DNA of 17,043 nt from Spirochaetaceae bacterium (GTDB lineage: Bacteria > Spirochaetota > Spirochaetia > WRBN01): positions 1 to 17,043 of the forward strand of contig JAHHUI010000020.1 of the NCBI GenBank assembly GCA_020024055.1, given 5' to 3'. This document shows, one piece after another, positions 1 through 7,276 of the stretch (position 1 is its first letter; each line of letters begins with the position of its first letter). The notes under the pieces are model-generated. The model was given only the letters and a program-made list of their open reading frames with translations. It did no database searches and had not been told where the DNA came from. The position numbers and the translations under genes are program-made.

Positions 1-262
1 GCAATGCGCTGATTTGTGAAAGCTGATTTTCAGATAAATATCCGCGGCTGTGTATGCGCGCATGATAGCTGCCCACTTCCAGAATAGAGCTGATATAGCC
101 TTGCTGAAGCCCGTTCATCACGCCCAATGTGCCCATAAGAGCAATCATGCCAATGGTGATGCCTATCACAGCAACCCAATTAGATGAATGGCCCAGGCTC
201 TTTTTGGGAGGATATAAATATCGCCACGCCAGGAAAAAGATAAAGGGGTTTTTTAAAGCCAT
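1..262 (-). CDS. LolC/LolE-family lipoprotein-releasing ABC permease, N-terminal part (partial)
   Basis: Only the first 87 codons are inside the window; the gene runs off the left edge. The start is an ATG at 262-260 preceded by AAGGTGG a few bases upstream. The N-terminus has an aromatic cytoplasmic segment with WRYL near residues 13-16, then a hydrophobic helix at about residues 29-50 ending in a GVMNG motif. This is the typical beginning of LolC/LolE (MacB/FtsX-type) permeases, which release lipoproteins from the inner membrane to the LolA carrier using LolD as the ATPase. It follows a probable lipoprotein gene by 37 bases on the same strand, so the two are probably co-transcribed. LolC and LolE cannot be told apart from this fragment, and another FtsX-like permease is possible. 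Confidence 0.8.
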   Translation of the reverse strand, partial: MALKNPFIFFLAWRYLYPPKKSLGHSSNWVAVIGITIGMIALMGTLGVMNGLQQGYISSILEVGSYHARIHSRGYLSENQLSQISAL

Positions 263-299
263 AGCCACCTTCTTGAAAATCTTGGGCAAATATATCTTA

Positions 300-1268
300 T
301 TAGTCTAAGAAATCTTCCTCAGAAAACACAGCTGTCTCGTTAATATTCTGTTCCACCAGAACATTGTTTTCATACAGCTCGCTCATGCGCACCTGTCCAA
401 AGGCATAATATTCAATGATGTATTTTCCATCTGGCAGATATATTGTGCTTTGCCGAAGCGTATTATCTTGATAAAGATCGCTCTTTGTCAAGACACCGTT
501 TTCATCATATTGATAATCATATCTGCTGATTTGTCCTTCTTGATCTTCTACGGTTTTACTGATGAGTTTTTTGTCCTGATAAAAATATTCTTCATGTTCT
601 ATAAACTGATTGTCACGTAAAAAAGTCACCGCTGTTAAGATTTGATCCTGATTATAATATTCAACACGCTCTGTCATATCCTGCAAATTTTTAAAAAATT
701 TTTTAACTAGATAGCCGTCTTTATAGGAATAATTTTTCTCTCTGTCCAAAATTTGCGCATGATATGTCAATGTGCTTGAGAGCATGCCATGCTGATAATA
801 ATCAACCACCAGAGTATTTTGTCTGTTGTCTGTATAAACTTGATTTTTTTGGTATAAAGATGTTTGATTCTGCTGGAAAATCTGCCATAATGAATCATCA
901 GGATGATACATGAATTGTTGATATAAAATTAAATTTCCTTCATTATCATAATTGAGTGTTTCAATGATATGATCTTTATCATCATAGATAAACTGCGCTG
1001 TGCTGACGATTTTTCCCTCAAAGTATAAATCTTCACGAATCACTCTTTGTTTATGGTCCAGTCTTTCTACCAGGACTGTTTTTCCGTCAGAGGAAATATT
1101 TGTGCTGATGATAGGGAATCCATATGTCTGTAAATTCATTAAATGTGTCATGAGATTCAGCATATGGGTTTTTTGTTTTTTTTCTTCGGGTAAAGGTGAT
1201 GTTGTTTTATGACGGGAACAAGAAAGCTGCAAAAATATGGCAAGAGCTGGCCATAAGGTTTTTTTCAT
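300..1268 (-). CDS. Probable lipoprotein with tandem Tyr-rich (YD/MORN-like) repeats
   Basis: A 322-residue protein with a short signal sequence: Lys at 2-3, a hydrophobic core to residue 15, and a relaxed lipobox LQLSC with Cys17 as the likely lipidated residue. From about residue 60 to 310 the chain is built of degenerate units of some 20-25 residues, each with a Tyr/aromatic pair, an Asp/Asn-Gly turn and a Leu/Ile (for example YDENGVL, YYQHGML, YKDGYLV). This resembles YD repeats or the MORN-2 type repeat found in YwqK-like proteins. Such repeats form extended beta surfaces, so a structural or binding role at the membrane is a reasonable inference; no catalytic motif is seen. AAAGGA lies about 10 bases before the ATG. 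It precedes a LolC/E-type permease gene. Function unknown. Confidence 0.75.
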   Translation of the reverse strand: MKKTLWPALAIFLQLSCSRHKTTSPLPEEKKQKTHMLNLMTHLMNLQTYGFPIISTNISSDGKTVLVERLDHKQRVIREDLYFEGKIVSTAQFIYDDKDHIIETLNYDNEGNLILYQQFMYHPDDSLWQIFQQNQTSLYQKNQVYTDNRQNTLVVDYYQHGMLSSTLTYHAQILDREKNYSYKDGYLVKKFFKNLQDMTERVEYYNQDQILTAVTFLRDNQFIEHEEYFYQDKKLISKTVEDQEGQISRYDYQYDENGVLTKSDLYQDNTLRQSTIYLPDGKYIIEYYAFGQVRMSELYENNVLVEQNINETAVFSEEDFLD

Positions 1269-1327
1269 TGCATTTTATTCCTTTCCATAGAGACGATTAT
1301 CGAGTAATATTCTGAATGAGATAACCG

Positions 1328-1333
1328 ATTATA
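1328..1333 (-). promoter_or_regulatory. Candidate -10 box for the lipoprotein/Lol transcription unit
   Basis: On the minus strand this is a perfect TATAAT, about 60 bases before the ATG at 1268 in the 104-base gap between divergent genes. No good -35 hexamer is found 16-18 bases upstream. The call rests on the -10 match and position only. The rest of the gap (1269-1372) is AT-rich; the plus strand has a weaker TATGAT at 1351-1356 just before the gene starting at 1373. Confidence 0.35.
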
Positions 1334-1372
1334 CAAAAGCAATGATATTTTATGATATAGTAAAGTAAAGAT

Positions 1373-2392
1373 ATGGATAAACACGCAGTAAAAGAAAAAG
1401 TAACATCATTGGTACATAATCTTTCCAAAAAAGATAATCATTTAGGCATGCCCAAGAAGACGATTCTGCTAATTGGCATTTTAATATGTCTGCCTGTGTT
1501 ATTCATCTTTTTCAAAGTTTTTGTCGGTTTGGCTGCCATTTTATTCGGGGGATTTTTTGTTTTATTGGCTTTATTTTTTCTCTCTCCTGAAATTGTTAAA
1601 TCTCTGGCTAGAAGTGGCATTCTGCATGCCAAGGCACGAGGTTATGTGGCTGGAGAGCGAAAATATTTGCCCTTTGACCCGCAGAATGATGGTATTTTAT
1701 TAGATCTTGAACAGTCAGTTTCTTCAGTGACGCTGAAGGCAATGAAGGCGCGCATAAAAATTGTTGAGCATGATGATCCACATTTCAAGATTCAATTAAA
1801 TGCTGAAAATAATTTGGAATGCCTGACATTTTTTACACATTATGATGAAGTGACTTCTTGTGCCACCATTGATCAGGGACCCACAGATAAATCAGTGAAA
1901 TCTGTACCTTATTCTATGACAATCTTTTTGCCTCGCGGCCATAAAATACGCATTTTCAGCGCACGGATCATTGAAGGCACATTGACGACACAAAAGGAGA
2001 CCATGGGCGAGCAGCCTATCGAGATTTTAGACCTGGATGTGCTGAATACTGTGCTGTGTTTGGAAAATACTTCTATTCCTATTCTGCGTATTAACGGGCT
2101 GAATCTTGTTTTAGAAAGCAAAAATATTTTTATTCGTTATTTTTATATTAATGCCGCCGGTTCACAGGTCAATCTGGATTTTGACAGGCAAGCGGCTGAC
2201 TTTTCAGGAAAGATTAAATGCCATGGTGTTCTCTCGGATATTTGCCTGAATAATGAAAATCTCAGTGGGCTTTCTGGTTCAGCGCCTGTATATCTGTGGG
2301 GTGATAAAGACACCACGCGCTCTGTCATGCTTTCTGTGAACTTGTTGCGCACCAGTTTAAATATTAGAGTGCCTGAAACAGAAAATTCTTAA
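1373..2392 (+). CDS. Uncharacterised membrane protein with C-terminal beta-rich domain
   Basis: A 339-residue protein I do not recognise. Residues 1-28 are charged and probably cytoplasmic. Two closely spaced hydrophobic helices follow (about 29-47 and 50-70), making a hairpin that would leave the remaining 265 residues on the cytoplasmic side. The rest is rich in alternating hydrophobic and polar residues with few long helices, suggesting stacked beta strands. It loosely recalls DUF4097/adhesin-like beta-helix domains often found behind short membrane segments, but I see no diagnostic motif. The Shine-Dalgarno site is weak (AAAG a few bases before the ATG). The gene stands alone on the plus strand between two minus-strand blocks and converges on the Smr gene with only 7 bases between stops. 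Codon use is like its neighbours. Confidence 0.7.
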   Translation: MDKHAVKEKVTSLVHNLSKKDNHLGMPKKTILLIGILICLPVLFIFFKVFVGLAAILFGGFFVLLALFFLSPEIVKSLARSGILHAKARGYVAGERKYLPFDPQNDGILLDLEQSVSSVTLKAMKARIKIVEHDDPHFKIQLNAENNLECLTFFTHYDEVTSCATIDQGPTDKSVKSVPYSMTIFLPRGHKIRIFSARIIEGTLTTQKETMGEQPIEILDLDVLNTVLCLENTSIPILRINGLNLVLESKNIFIRYFYINAAGSQVNLDFDRQAADFSGKIKCHGVLSDICLNNENLSGLSGSAPVYLWGDKDTTRSVMLSVNLLRTSLNIRVPETENS

Positions 2393-2399
2393 TCAGATT

Positions 2400-2768
2400 T
2401 TAATTTTTTAATATAGCCCATGTGGCGCCGCTGCCGCCGTCTTTCATTTTGGCTGGTCCGCTGGCGCGCACATATTCACATTGTCTAAGGTATTGAACCA
2501 CCAAAGGCTTTAAGACAGATTCACCCTCTTTTGAATGCCGGCCTTTGCCATGGATGATTAATATTTTGCGTTTTTGTGCGGCATGGCTGCGCAGAATGAA
2601 CCCTTCCAGTTCTTCCAGGGCTTCTTTTTGTGTCAGGCCATGCAGGTCCAGCTGGGCCTCTGTGGGGGAATTGAAGCTGAAATTATCCTGAATTTTTTCG
2701 GGAAACTGATCGGCTGTTTTCTTTTGTATAGGGTATTTGTCCAGCCAATGAGACCAATGCTGCGGCAT
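2400..2768 (-). CDS. Small Smr-domain protein
   Basis: A 122-residue protein that is mostly one Smr (small MutS-related) domain, found in the MutS2 C-terminus and stand-alone YdaL/SmrA/SmrB proteins, with nucleic-acid nicking or ribosome-associated nuclease roles in characterised members. Family motifs are clear: LDLHGLT at residues 40-46, the HGKGRHSKEG loop at 73-82, and GGSGAT at 111-116 leading into a final beta strand. The first 35 residues are a polar lead-in with no assigned fold. Its ATG overlaps the stop of the BatD-like gene in TAATG, so it is translationally coupled to the end of the Bat operon. A nuclease has no obvious place in an envelope complex, so co-transcription may not mean a shared function. 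The family is certain; the substrate is unknown. Confidence 0.9.
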   Translation of the reverse strand: MPQHWSHWLDKYPIQKKTADQFPEKIQDNFSFNSPTEAQLDLHGLTQKEALEELEGFILRSHAAQKRKILIIHGKGRHSKEGESVLKPLVVQYLRQCEYVRASGPAKMKDGGSGATWAILKN

Positions 2769-4762
2769 TATTTTTTTTCTTGCCCCAGAACAAATTTATC
2801 CACGGTGGCCCATCCTTCAATGCCTTCAGATTGATTGGTGAGCAAATAAAAGTCATCAAATTTAGCCATCACTTCCAAGAGAGTGCCTTCTTTCACCACA
2901 TACAGGGTCAGCACATCTTTTTCAGGAATACGCCCTAAAGAAGTATCTTCCAGGGCCACGGCCCAGGATTTTTTGCCATAAACCTGATAGGTGAGCATAG
3001 TGAGGAAAATGAAAATCAAAATACCCGTGAGAATAAATCCCAGGCGCTGAATATACAGGTTTTTTTTCACTAAAACCCCCATCAACAACAGGCCAAATGC
3101 CATAACAAAGAGGGCATAGTAAATGTATAAAGAATAGTCAAACCCAGCACGAACCGTGCTGGAAGAGAGCTTGAACTGTTTTTGATGAGAATGCCAAGCC
3201 TTGCGATAAATAGGCTCAAAGGGATCGTATTCAATCGCTTTCACCAAATAATAGCTGGTCCAGCCCACTTGATTTTGTTTTTGCATGGCAATCGCTTGAT
3301 TATACATTAAGACAGCTTTGTGGCGAGGCAGAAATTTAATTGTTTCGGCAAAGGCCTGTTGGGCAGCAGGCCAGTTTTCATCTTGAACATACTGTTCTGC
3401 GCTGCGCAATGTTTCAGGCACTTTTTCATAAGAGATAAATGGGAAAATAAACAGCGGCAGAAACAGAAAAAAACTGACCGGCTTGTCTTTGGGTTTTGTG
3501 ATGATGTCCAGCAGCTTCCACAAAAATAATGGCAGCAGCAGCATCCATAGCCCCAAAATCCTGAAAATTGAAAAGTCTTTTTTCAGCATAACAGCCGCCG
3601 GAGAAAAGAAAGCAAACAAATTGGTATTTTCACTGTTGGTAATAATTTCAAAATGATATTGCGCGGTAGCCTGTTTATTCAACAGCAGCATATAAGGGTC
3701 CCAAGAGTTGAACTCTGGCACAGTGACTGAAGCACGATGATTGTCCGGGTCGGCAGTGGGTTTAATTTGATATGTAGATTCAATATAGCCAGAATATCCG
3801 CGTGTGGTGGGCATTAAAACACGTATATCTGATTGTTTAGCAATTTCCACATTTTCACTCATCTGTGGCTGGGGCAGATTTAAAATATGGAAATTTCCTT
3901 CACCTTCCAGTCTGATTTTCAGTTCAATAAAGCCATCTTCGGCCACGCTTTTATCAGAAAGCTCTGAAGTCAGGCGGAAAGAACCCACCGCATTCGACTC
4001 AGAAACATCTTTCGGCAGCGGCAATACATCAATGCTGACCGATGGACTGATCGTTGTCTGTGTGCCGGCTTTCAGGGTCATGGATGGCAATATCAGTTTA
4101 GACGCTGATCCTGTGGCCACAATCCATGCCATCACAGGCACATTATACAAAATATCATCACGGAATTTATGCTCTGTGATGCTGCCAAATCCCGGGGCAT
4201 TCTCAATGATCGCATTGGCAATGGAGGGAAGGTTCTGTGTGCCCACAGGCATCAATTCACTCAAATTTTTCACCTCGAGCACAAGACCGAATGCCTGGCC
4301 CTGATAGACACTGAGGGGAGGACTGCGATAAGCCCCCTGGATTTTATATTCTTCCGAATTAGGATCACGAGGAAGAATCTCAATCATCTGTGTCTGTGTT
4401 CTCTGGCTGATAATGCCATTTGTATATGTGAAAGAAGGCAGCACAAATTGGCCGATTTCATTGGCTTTCACCAGGTAAATATAATCAGTGCTGGTTTCCC
4501 CGGCGGGCTTGATATATGGCCCGCCCAGCACACTCAGCTGCTGGGGAAAATTGTCTTTTGTGTAAAAAACCCGATTGGAAAATCGTCTTGGTTCATTCAC
4601 ACGCAGAATAATCTGAAAATCGTCTCCCAAGCGCGGTCTGTTAGGATAGGTCAACACATTCACACGCAAAGGTAATTTTGTTTTCTGTGCAAAAACTGCG
4701 CATGGTGCAGCCAGGAAAAATAATGAGAGTAATACTACCAGTCGTTGTCTTCTTGCTGCCAT
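2768..4762 (-). CDS. batD: BatD-like protein with added TPR and SH3 regions
   Basis: A 664-residue envelope protein. Residues 1-25 are a signal peptide ending in a VFA-Q cleavage site. Residues 30-375 are a BatD-type series of beta domains, with a characteristic GEGN at 287-290 followed by LNLPQP. Hydrophobic helices at about 402-421 and 428-444 flank a Lys-rich cytoplasmic loop. Residues 451-515 are TPR-like, then helices 543-565 and 574-594 flank a second basic loop, and 597-660 looks like a bacterial SH3 domain (EGIEGW near the end). The positive-inside rule puts the BatD, TPR and SH3 parts all in the periplasm. This merges what is often split between BatD and the TPR-SH3 protein BatE. The start is supported by GGAGAGGA before the ATG and overlaps the TPR gene by 28 bases. 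Bat proteins were linked to oxygen tolerance, but the molecular role is unsettled. Confidence 0.85.
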   Translation of the reverse strand: MAARRQRLVVLLSLFFLAAPCAVFAQKTKLPLRVNVLTYPNRPRLGDDFQIILRVNEPRRFSNRVFYTKDNFPQQLSVLGGPYIKPAGETSTDYIYLVKANEIGQFVLPSFTYTNGIISQRTQTQMIEILPRDPNSEEYKIQGAYRSPPLSVYQGQAFGLVLEVKNLSELMPVGTQNLPSIANAIIENAPGFGSITEHKFRDDILYNVPVMAWIVATGSASKLILPSMTLKAGTQTTISPSVSIDVLPLPKDVSESNAVGSFRLTSELSDKSVAEDGFIELKIRLEGEGNFHILNLPQPQMSENVEIAKQSDIRVLMPTTRGYSGYIESTYQIKPTADPDNHRASVTVPEFNSWDPYMLLLNKQATAQYHFEIITNSENTNLFAFFSPAAVMLKKDFSIFRILGLWMLLLPLFLWKLLDIITKPKDKPVSFFLFLPLFIFPFISYEKVPETLRSAEQYVQDENWPAAQQAFAETIKFLPRHKAVLMYNQAIAMQKQNQVGWTSYYLVKAIEYDPFEPIYRKAWHSHQKQFKLSSSTVRAGFDYSLYIYYALFVMAFGLLLMGVLVKKNLYIQRLGFILTGILIFIFLTMLTYQVYGKKSWAVALEDTSLGRIPEKDVLTLYVVKEGTLLEVMAKFDDFYLLTNQSEGIEGWATVDKFVLGQEKK

Positions 4763-5343
4763 GTATCCTCTCCGTTTGATGATCCGCGGAAATACAGATT
4801 TCGCCTGCGAAGATAGTCTAAAGTTCGCGCTGAATTTTGCTGATTGTCCTGCGAGGCGGAATTTTCTGTCTGCTCTGAATGATCTTTGTTTTCATATGTT
4901 TCTTTGCGTTTATTAATCGCAAGTTCCAAGTTCACTTTCACTTCAAAGTTTTCTGGCAGATATTTTGTCGCCCGGTGGAAATTCTGTATGGCCTCATTAT
5001 AGCGGCCCAGCTGATAATAGACAACACCCTCATTAAAAGCCGCCAGGCCTTTAAGCTCATTGCTGGTTTCTGAATCCAGATTGCTCCACATGCGAAGCGC
5101 TGATTCAGACTCGCCCAGGGCATAATAGGCGGTGCCTAAATTATAATAAATAGGCTTGGGGTTTTTTGCATTTTCCAGGGCCTTGAAATAATACAGCACG
5201 GCTTCCTGATAGCGCCCCTGTTCATATCGATAATTGCCCAAAAGCACATAAGCAGAAGGAAATAATCTGTCACAAGAACATAAAATAACCACAGAAAATA
5301 CAAGCAGACTTTTTTTTATGAAAGAGAATAGCACTTTTTCCAT
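4735..5343 (-). CDS. TPR lipoprotein, BatC-like
   Basis: A 202-residue protein. The start is the ATG at 5343-5341, not the TTG 18 bases upstream, because AGGAG sits six bases before this ATG and the protein then begins with a normal signal sequence. That sequence is Lys-containing and hydrophobic to residue 21 with a lipobox LCSC, making Cys24 the probable lipidated residue. About three TPR units occupy residues 31-130 (YRYEQGRYQEAV, YYNLGTAYYALG, FNEGVVYYQLGRYNEAI). Residues 150-175 are a polar Gln/Asn/Ser-rich linker. The chain ends in an acidic tail with a terminal NDW, similar to the DW-type ending of BatC-like proteins. The gene overlaps the vWA gene before it by 28 bases. It probably acts as a periplasmic, membrane-tethered scaffold for the neighbouring vWA and BatD proteins. 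Confidence 0.85.
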   Translation of the reverse strand: MEKVLFSFIKKSLLVFSVVILCSCDRLFPSAYVLLGNYRYEQGRYQEAVLYYFKALENAKNPKPIYYNLGTAYYALGESESALRMWSNLDSETSNELKGLAAFNEGVVYYQLGRYNEAIQNFHRATKYLPENFEVKVNLELAINKRKETYENKDHSEQTENSASQDNQQNSARTLDYLRRRNLYFRGSSNGEDTWQQEDNDW

Positions 5344-6278
5344 TGCATGCTCCTGAACCAAAGTGATAACAGCAGAGAGGCCAAGGCAAAGAGGATGAAT
5401 AAAGAAGAAAGGCGATTAGGCTCTTTTTCCAGGTGGCTTGCTGTGCCGTTATAGTCTTCTAAATAATTAATAATCTGTGTAGAAACATTGCTTTGATAAG
5501 AGAAATAGGCACCATTTGTGCTTTGCGCGGCCGTGCGCAGGGCTCTTTCTTCCAGGCGGGTGTAAATCGGTTTTCCTGTCACAGCCATGCTCGAGACTTC
5601 CGTGCCCCCCAAAGTGGCCATGCCCACAGACAAAATAGTGACATTATTATTGCCCAATGTGCGCAAAGCCGACATCAGATCCCCGCGCAAATTGCCCCCG
5701 TCAGAAAGCAGAATAATCACCTTTTTCATATCGGGCGTGACAGAAAACAAACTGTTGCCCACAATAAGTCCCGAGGCAATATTTGTTCCCTTGGCCGTCA
5801 TCATCTGCGGCTGTGTATTGGCAATAATGCCTGTTAAGAAATCTTTATCTTCGGTCAGCGGTGAGCCCACAATCGCATCTCCCTTGAAGAAGACAACGCC
5901 GATTTTTGCCGGAGCCAGCCCATAGATAATGTCTCTGGCCAGTGTTTTCGAGGCAGCCAGACGAGAAGGCGACAGGTCTGCAGCCAGCATGCTGTTGGAA
6001 AGATCCATCACAAGAACAATTTCCAGGCCCGTGATGCTGCGGCGCACCTGGCGATAGCCCACCGATATATCCGACCAGGAAAGAATAATAAAAACATAGG
6101 CAGATAATAAACATGTCCAATAAATCAAAAAACTGTCACGGAATATCCCTGCTTTTTCTTTTTGCCCGCCCAGCAGGAAGAAATTTTTGCGCTGATATAG
6201 ATAGATAGGCACCAAAAGCAGACAAATCGGAATGAGCAAAAACAGCAGCCATAAAATCTGAGGGTTGAAAATGTTCAT
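5316..6278 (-). CDS. batB: BatB-type membrane protein with vWA domain
   Basis: A 320-residue inner-membrane protein with helices at about 7-27 and 51-68, a von Willebrand factor A domain from about 86 to 270, and a C-terminal helix near 290-308. The MIDAS metal site looks complete: D92-x-S94-x-S96, Thr165 in AKGTN, and Asp193 in LLSDGG. The vWA domain follows the second helix; orientation was not determined but is usually periplasmic in Bat models. GGGAGG lies about five bases before the ATG, and that ATG overlaps the stop of the preceding vWA gene as ATGA, so the two should be made in matched amounts. Two vWA proteins in tandem are typical of MoxR-Bat operons, where they are thought to be clients or partners of the MoxR ATPase. 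Confidence 0.9.
   Translation of the reverse strand: MNIFNPQILWLLFLLIPICLLLVPIYLYQRKNFFLLGGQKEKAGIFRDSFLIYWTCLLSAYVFIILSWSDISVGYRQVRRSITGLEIVLVMDLSNSMLAADLSPSRLAASKTLARDIIYGLAPAKIGVVFFKGDAIVGSPLTEDKDFLTGIIANTQPQMMTAKGTNIASGLIVGNSLFSVTPDMKKVIILLSDGGNLRGDLMSALRTLGNNNVTILSVGMATLGGTEVSSMAVTGKPIYTRLEERALRTAAQSTNGAYFSYQSNVSTQIINYLEDYNGTASHLEKEPNRLSSLFILFALASLLLSLWFRSMQWKKCYSLS
5350..5354 (-). promoter_or_regulatory. Ribosome binding site fixing the TPR lipoprotein start
   Basis: AGGAG on the minus strand, with a six-base spacer to the ATG at 5343-5341. It lies downstream of the possible TTG at 5361, so it excludes the longer reading and leaves a clean lipoprotein signal peptide. Confidence 0.7.
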
Positions 6279-7276
6279 AATGCCTCCCTCAAAATGATGA
6301 AGCGCACAAACAGATGCACAGCAAAGCAGATGAGAATAATAGAAAATAATAAATCTGTCTGTTCTTTCACCACAGGCACCAGTTTAAATCGTCTCTCATG
6401 CGGGCTTTGTGAATCAATAATTTGAAATAAAGATTCAAATGTGACCAAGGTTTCCGCACGGAAAAACTGGCCCCCGGTCTGATAGGCAATGCGCTGCAGC
6501 AGTTCTTCATTATACGCATTGCGCACAAAACCCTGCAAAACTTCTTTTGTATATGGATTTTCCACCACAACATTATTATTTCCCTGCCGGCCAACACCAA
6601 TGACAAAAGTCTTGATGCCCAGACTGCGTAGAATTTCAATGCTGGCATCGGGGTGAATTTCGCCCGAATTATTGTCTCCGTCAGTGATCAAAATCACATA
6701 TTTTTGTTTCGCTGGGCTTTCTTTTAAATGCAGCGCGGCCAGGGCCAGCGATGTTCCAATGCTGGTGCCGTCTCCATGTTCCAGGATTTTTGTCTGATTC
6801 ACAGTATTTTCTAAAAATCTGTAATCTTTCGTCAGGGGCGAGCGAATAGCCGCTTCTTTTCCAAAGGAAACAAGGCCCAGCATGTTATTTTCACGAGACC
6901 CTATGAAGCGATTGATGGCTTCCTGAGCCAGTTGAAATCGAGTTTCAGAGCCCATGTCCCTGGCTGCCATGGAAGGAGATACATCCAGAACAATGATGAT
7001 CGCCGATCCGTCTGTTAAATATGATCTTTCTTTCAAAATCTGCTGTGGTTTGGAAAGAATCAAAATGAGCAAAACCATCATCAGCAGAAAGGATAAATAT
7101 GAGATCCACACAAAAACAATAGGCCAGGCAGGGCCAGGATGATCGCTTTTATGTTTCCATATTTTGAAACTCCACAACAGGCCCATGCTGTTCTTTTTGC
7201 CCAGTGGGGAATGCAGAACAAACCAGAAAAGAGGTATGAGTAAAAAAAGCCACAGCGGATATTCAAATGTAATCAC
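6275..7276 (-). CDS. batA: BatA-type membrane protein with vWA domain
   Basis: Read from the GTG at 7276-7274 (333 residues), the protein begins ITFEYPLWL, the usual N-terminus of BatA proteins. AGAGAGGA lies seven bases before this GTG, and the GTG overlaps the preceding stop as GTGA; a longer reading would add 20 unrelated polar residues. Helices are at about 8-23 and 51-75, the vWA domain at about 92-280, and a C-terminal helix at about 308-328. The MIDAS site is intact: D98-x-S100-x-S102, Thr171 in GDGTS, and Asp199 in LITDGD. It is paired with the BatB-type gene that follows. The expected role is a metal-dependent protein-binding partner in a MoxR/Bat envelope complex. Confidence 0.9.
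   Translation of the reverse strand: MITFEYPLWLFLLIPLFWFVLHSPLGKKNSMGLLWSFKIWKHKSDHPGPAWPIVFVWISYLSFLLMMVLLILILSKPQQILKERSYLTDGSAIIIVLDVSPSMAARDMGSETRFQLAQEAINRFIGSRENNMLGLVSFGKEAAIRSPLTKDYRFLENTVNQTKILEHGDGTSIGTSLALAALHLKESPAKQKYVILITDGDNNSGEIHPDASIEILRSLGIKTFVIGVGRQGNNNVVVENPYTKEVLQGFVRNAYNEELLQRIAYQTGGQFFRAETLVTFESLFQIIDSQSPHERRFKLVPVVKEQTDLLFSIILICFAVHLFVRFIILREAL

Noticed and set aside
2381..2420. Possible terminator between the convergent genes ending at 2392 and 2400
   Set aside because: The region is AT-rich with T-runs, but I found no stem better than five A/T pairs with a ten-base loop.
3804..4304. Open frame of 166 codons on the plus strand inside the BatD-like gene, and a second one at 4169-4675
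   Set aside because: Both lie antisense to a gene with clear domains and membrane topology. Their translations have no family motifs, signal sequence or ribosome binding site.
5344..5361. Longer TTG-started reading of the TPR lipoprotein
   Set aside because: The Shine-Dalgarno site lies downstream of this TTG and serves the ATG at 5343; the extension would put six polar residues ahead of the signal peptide.
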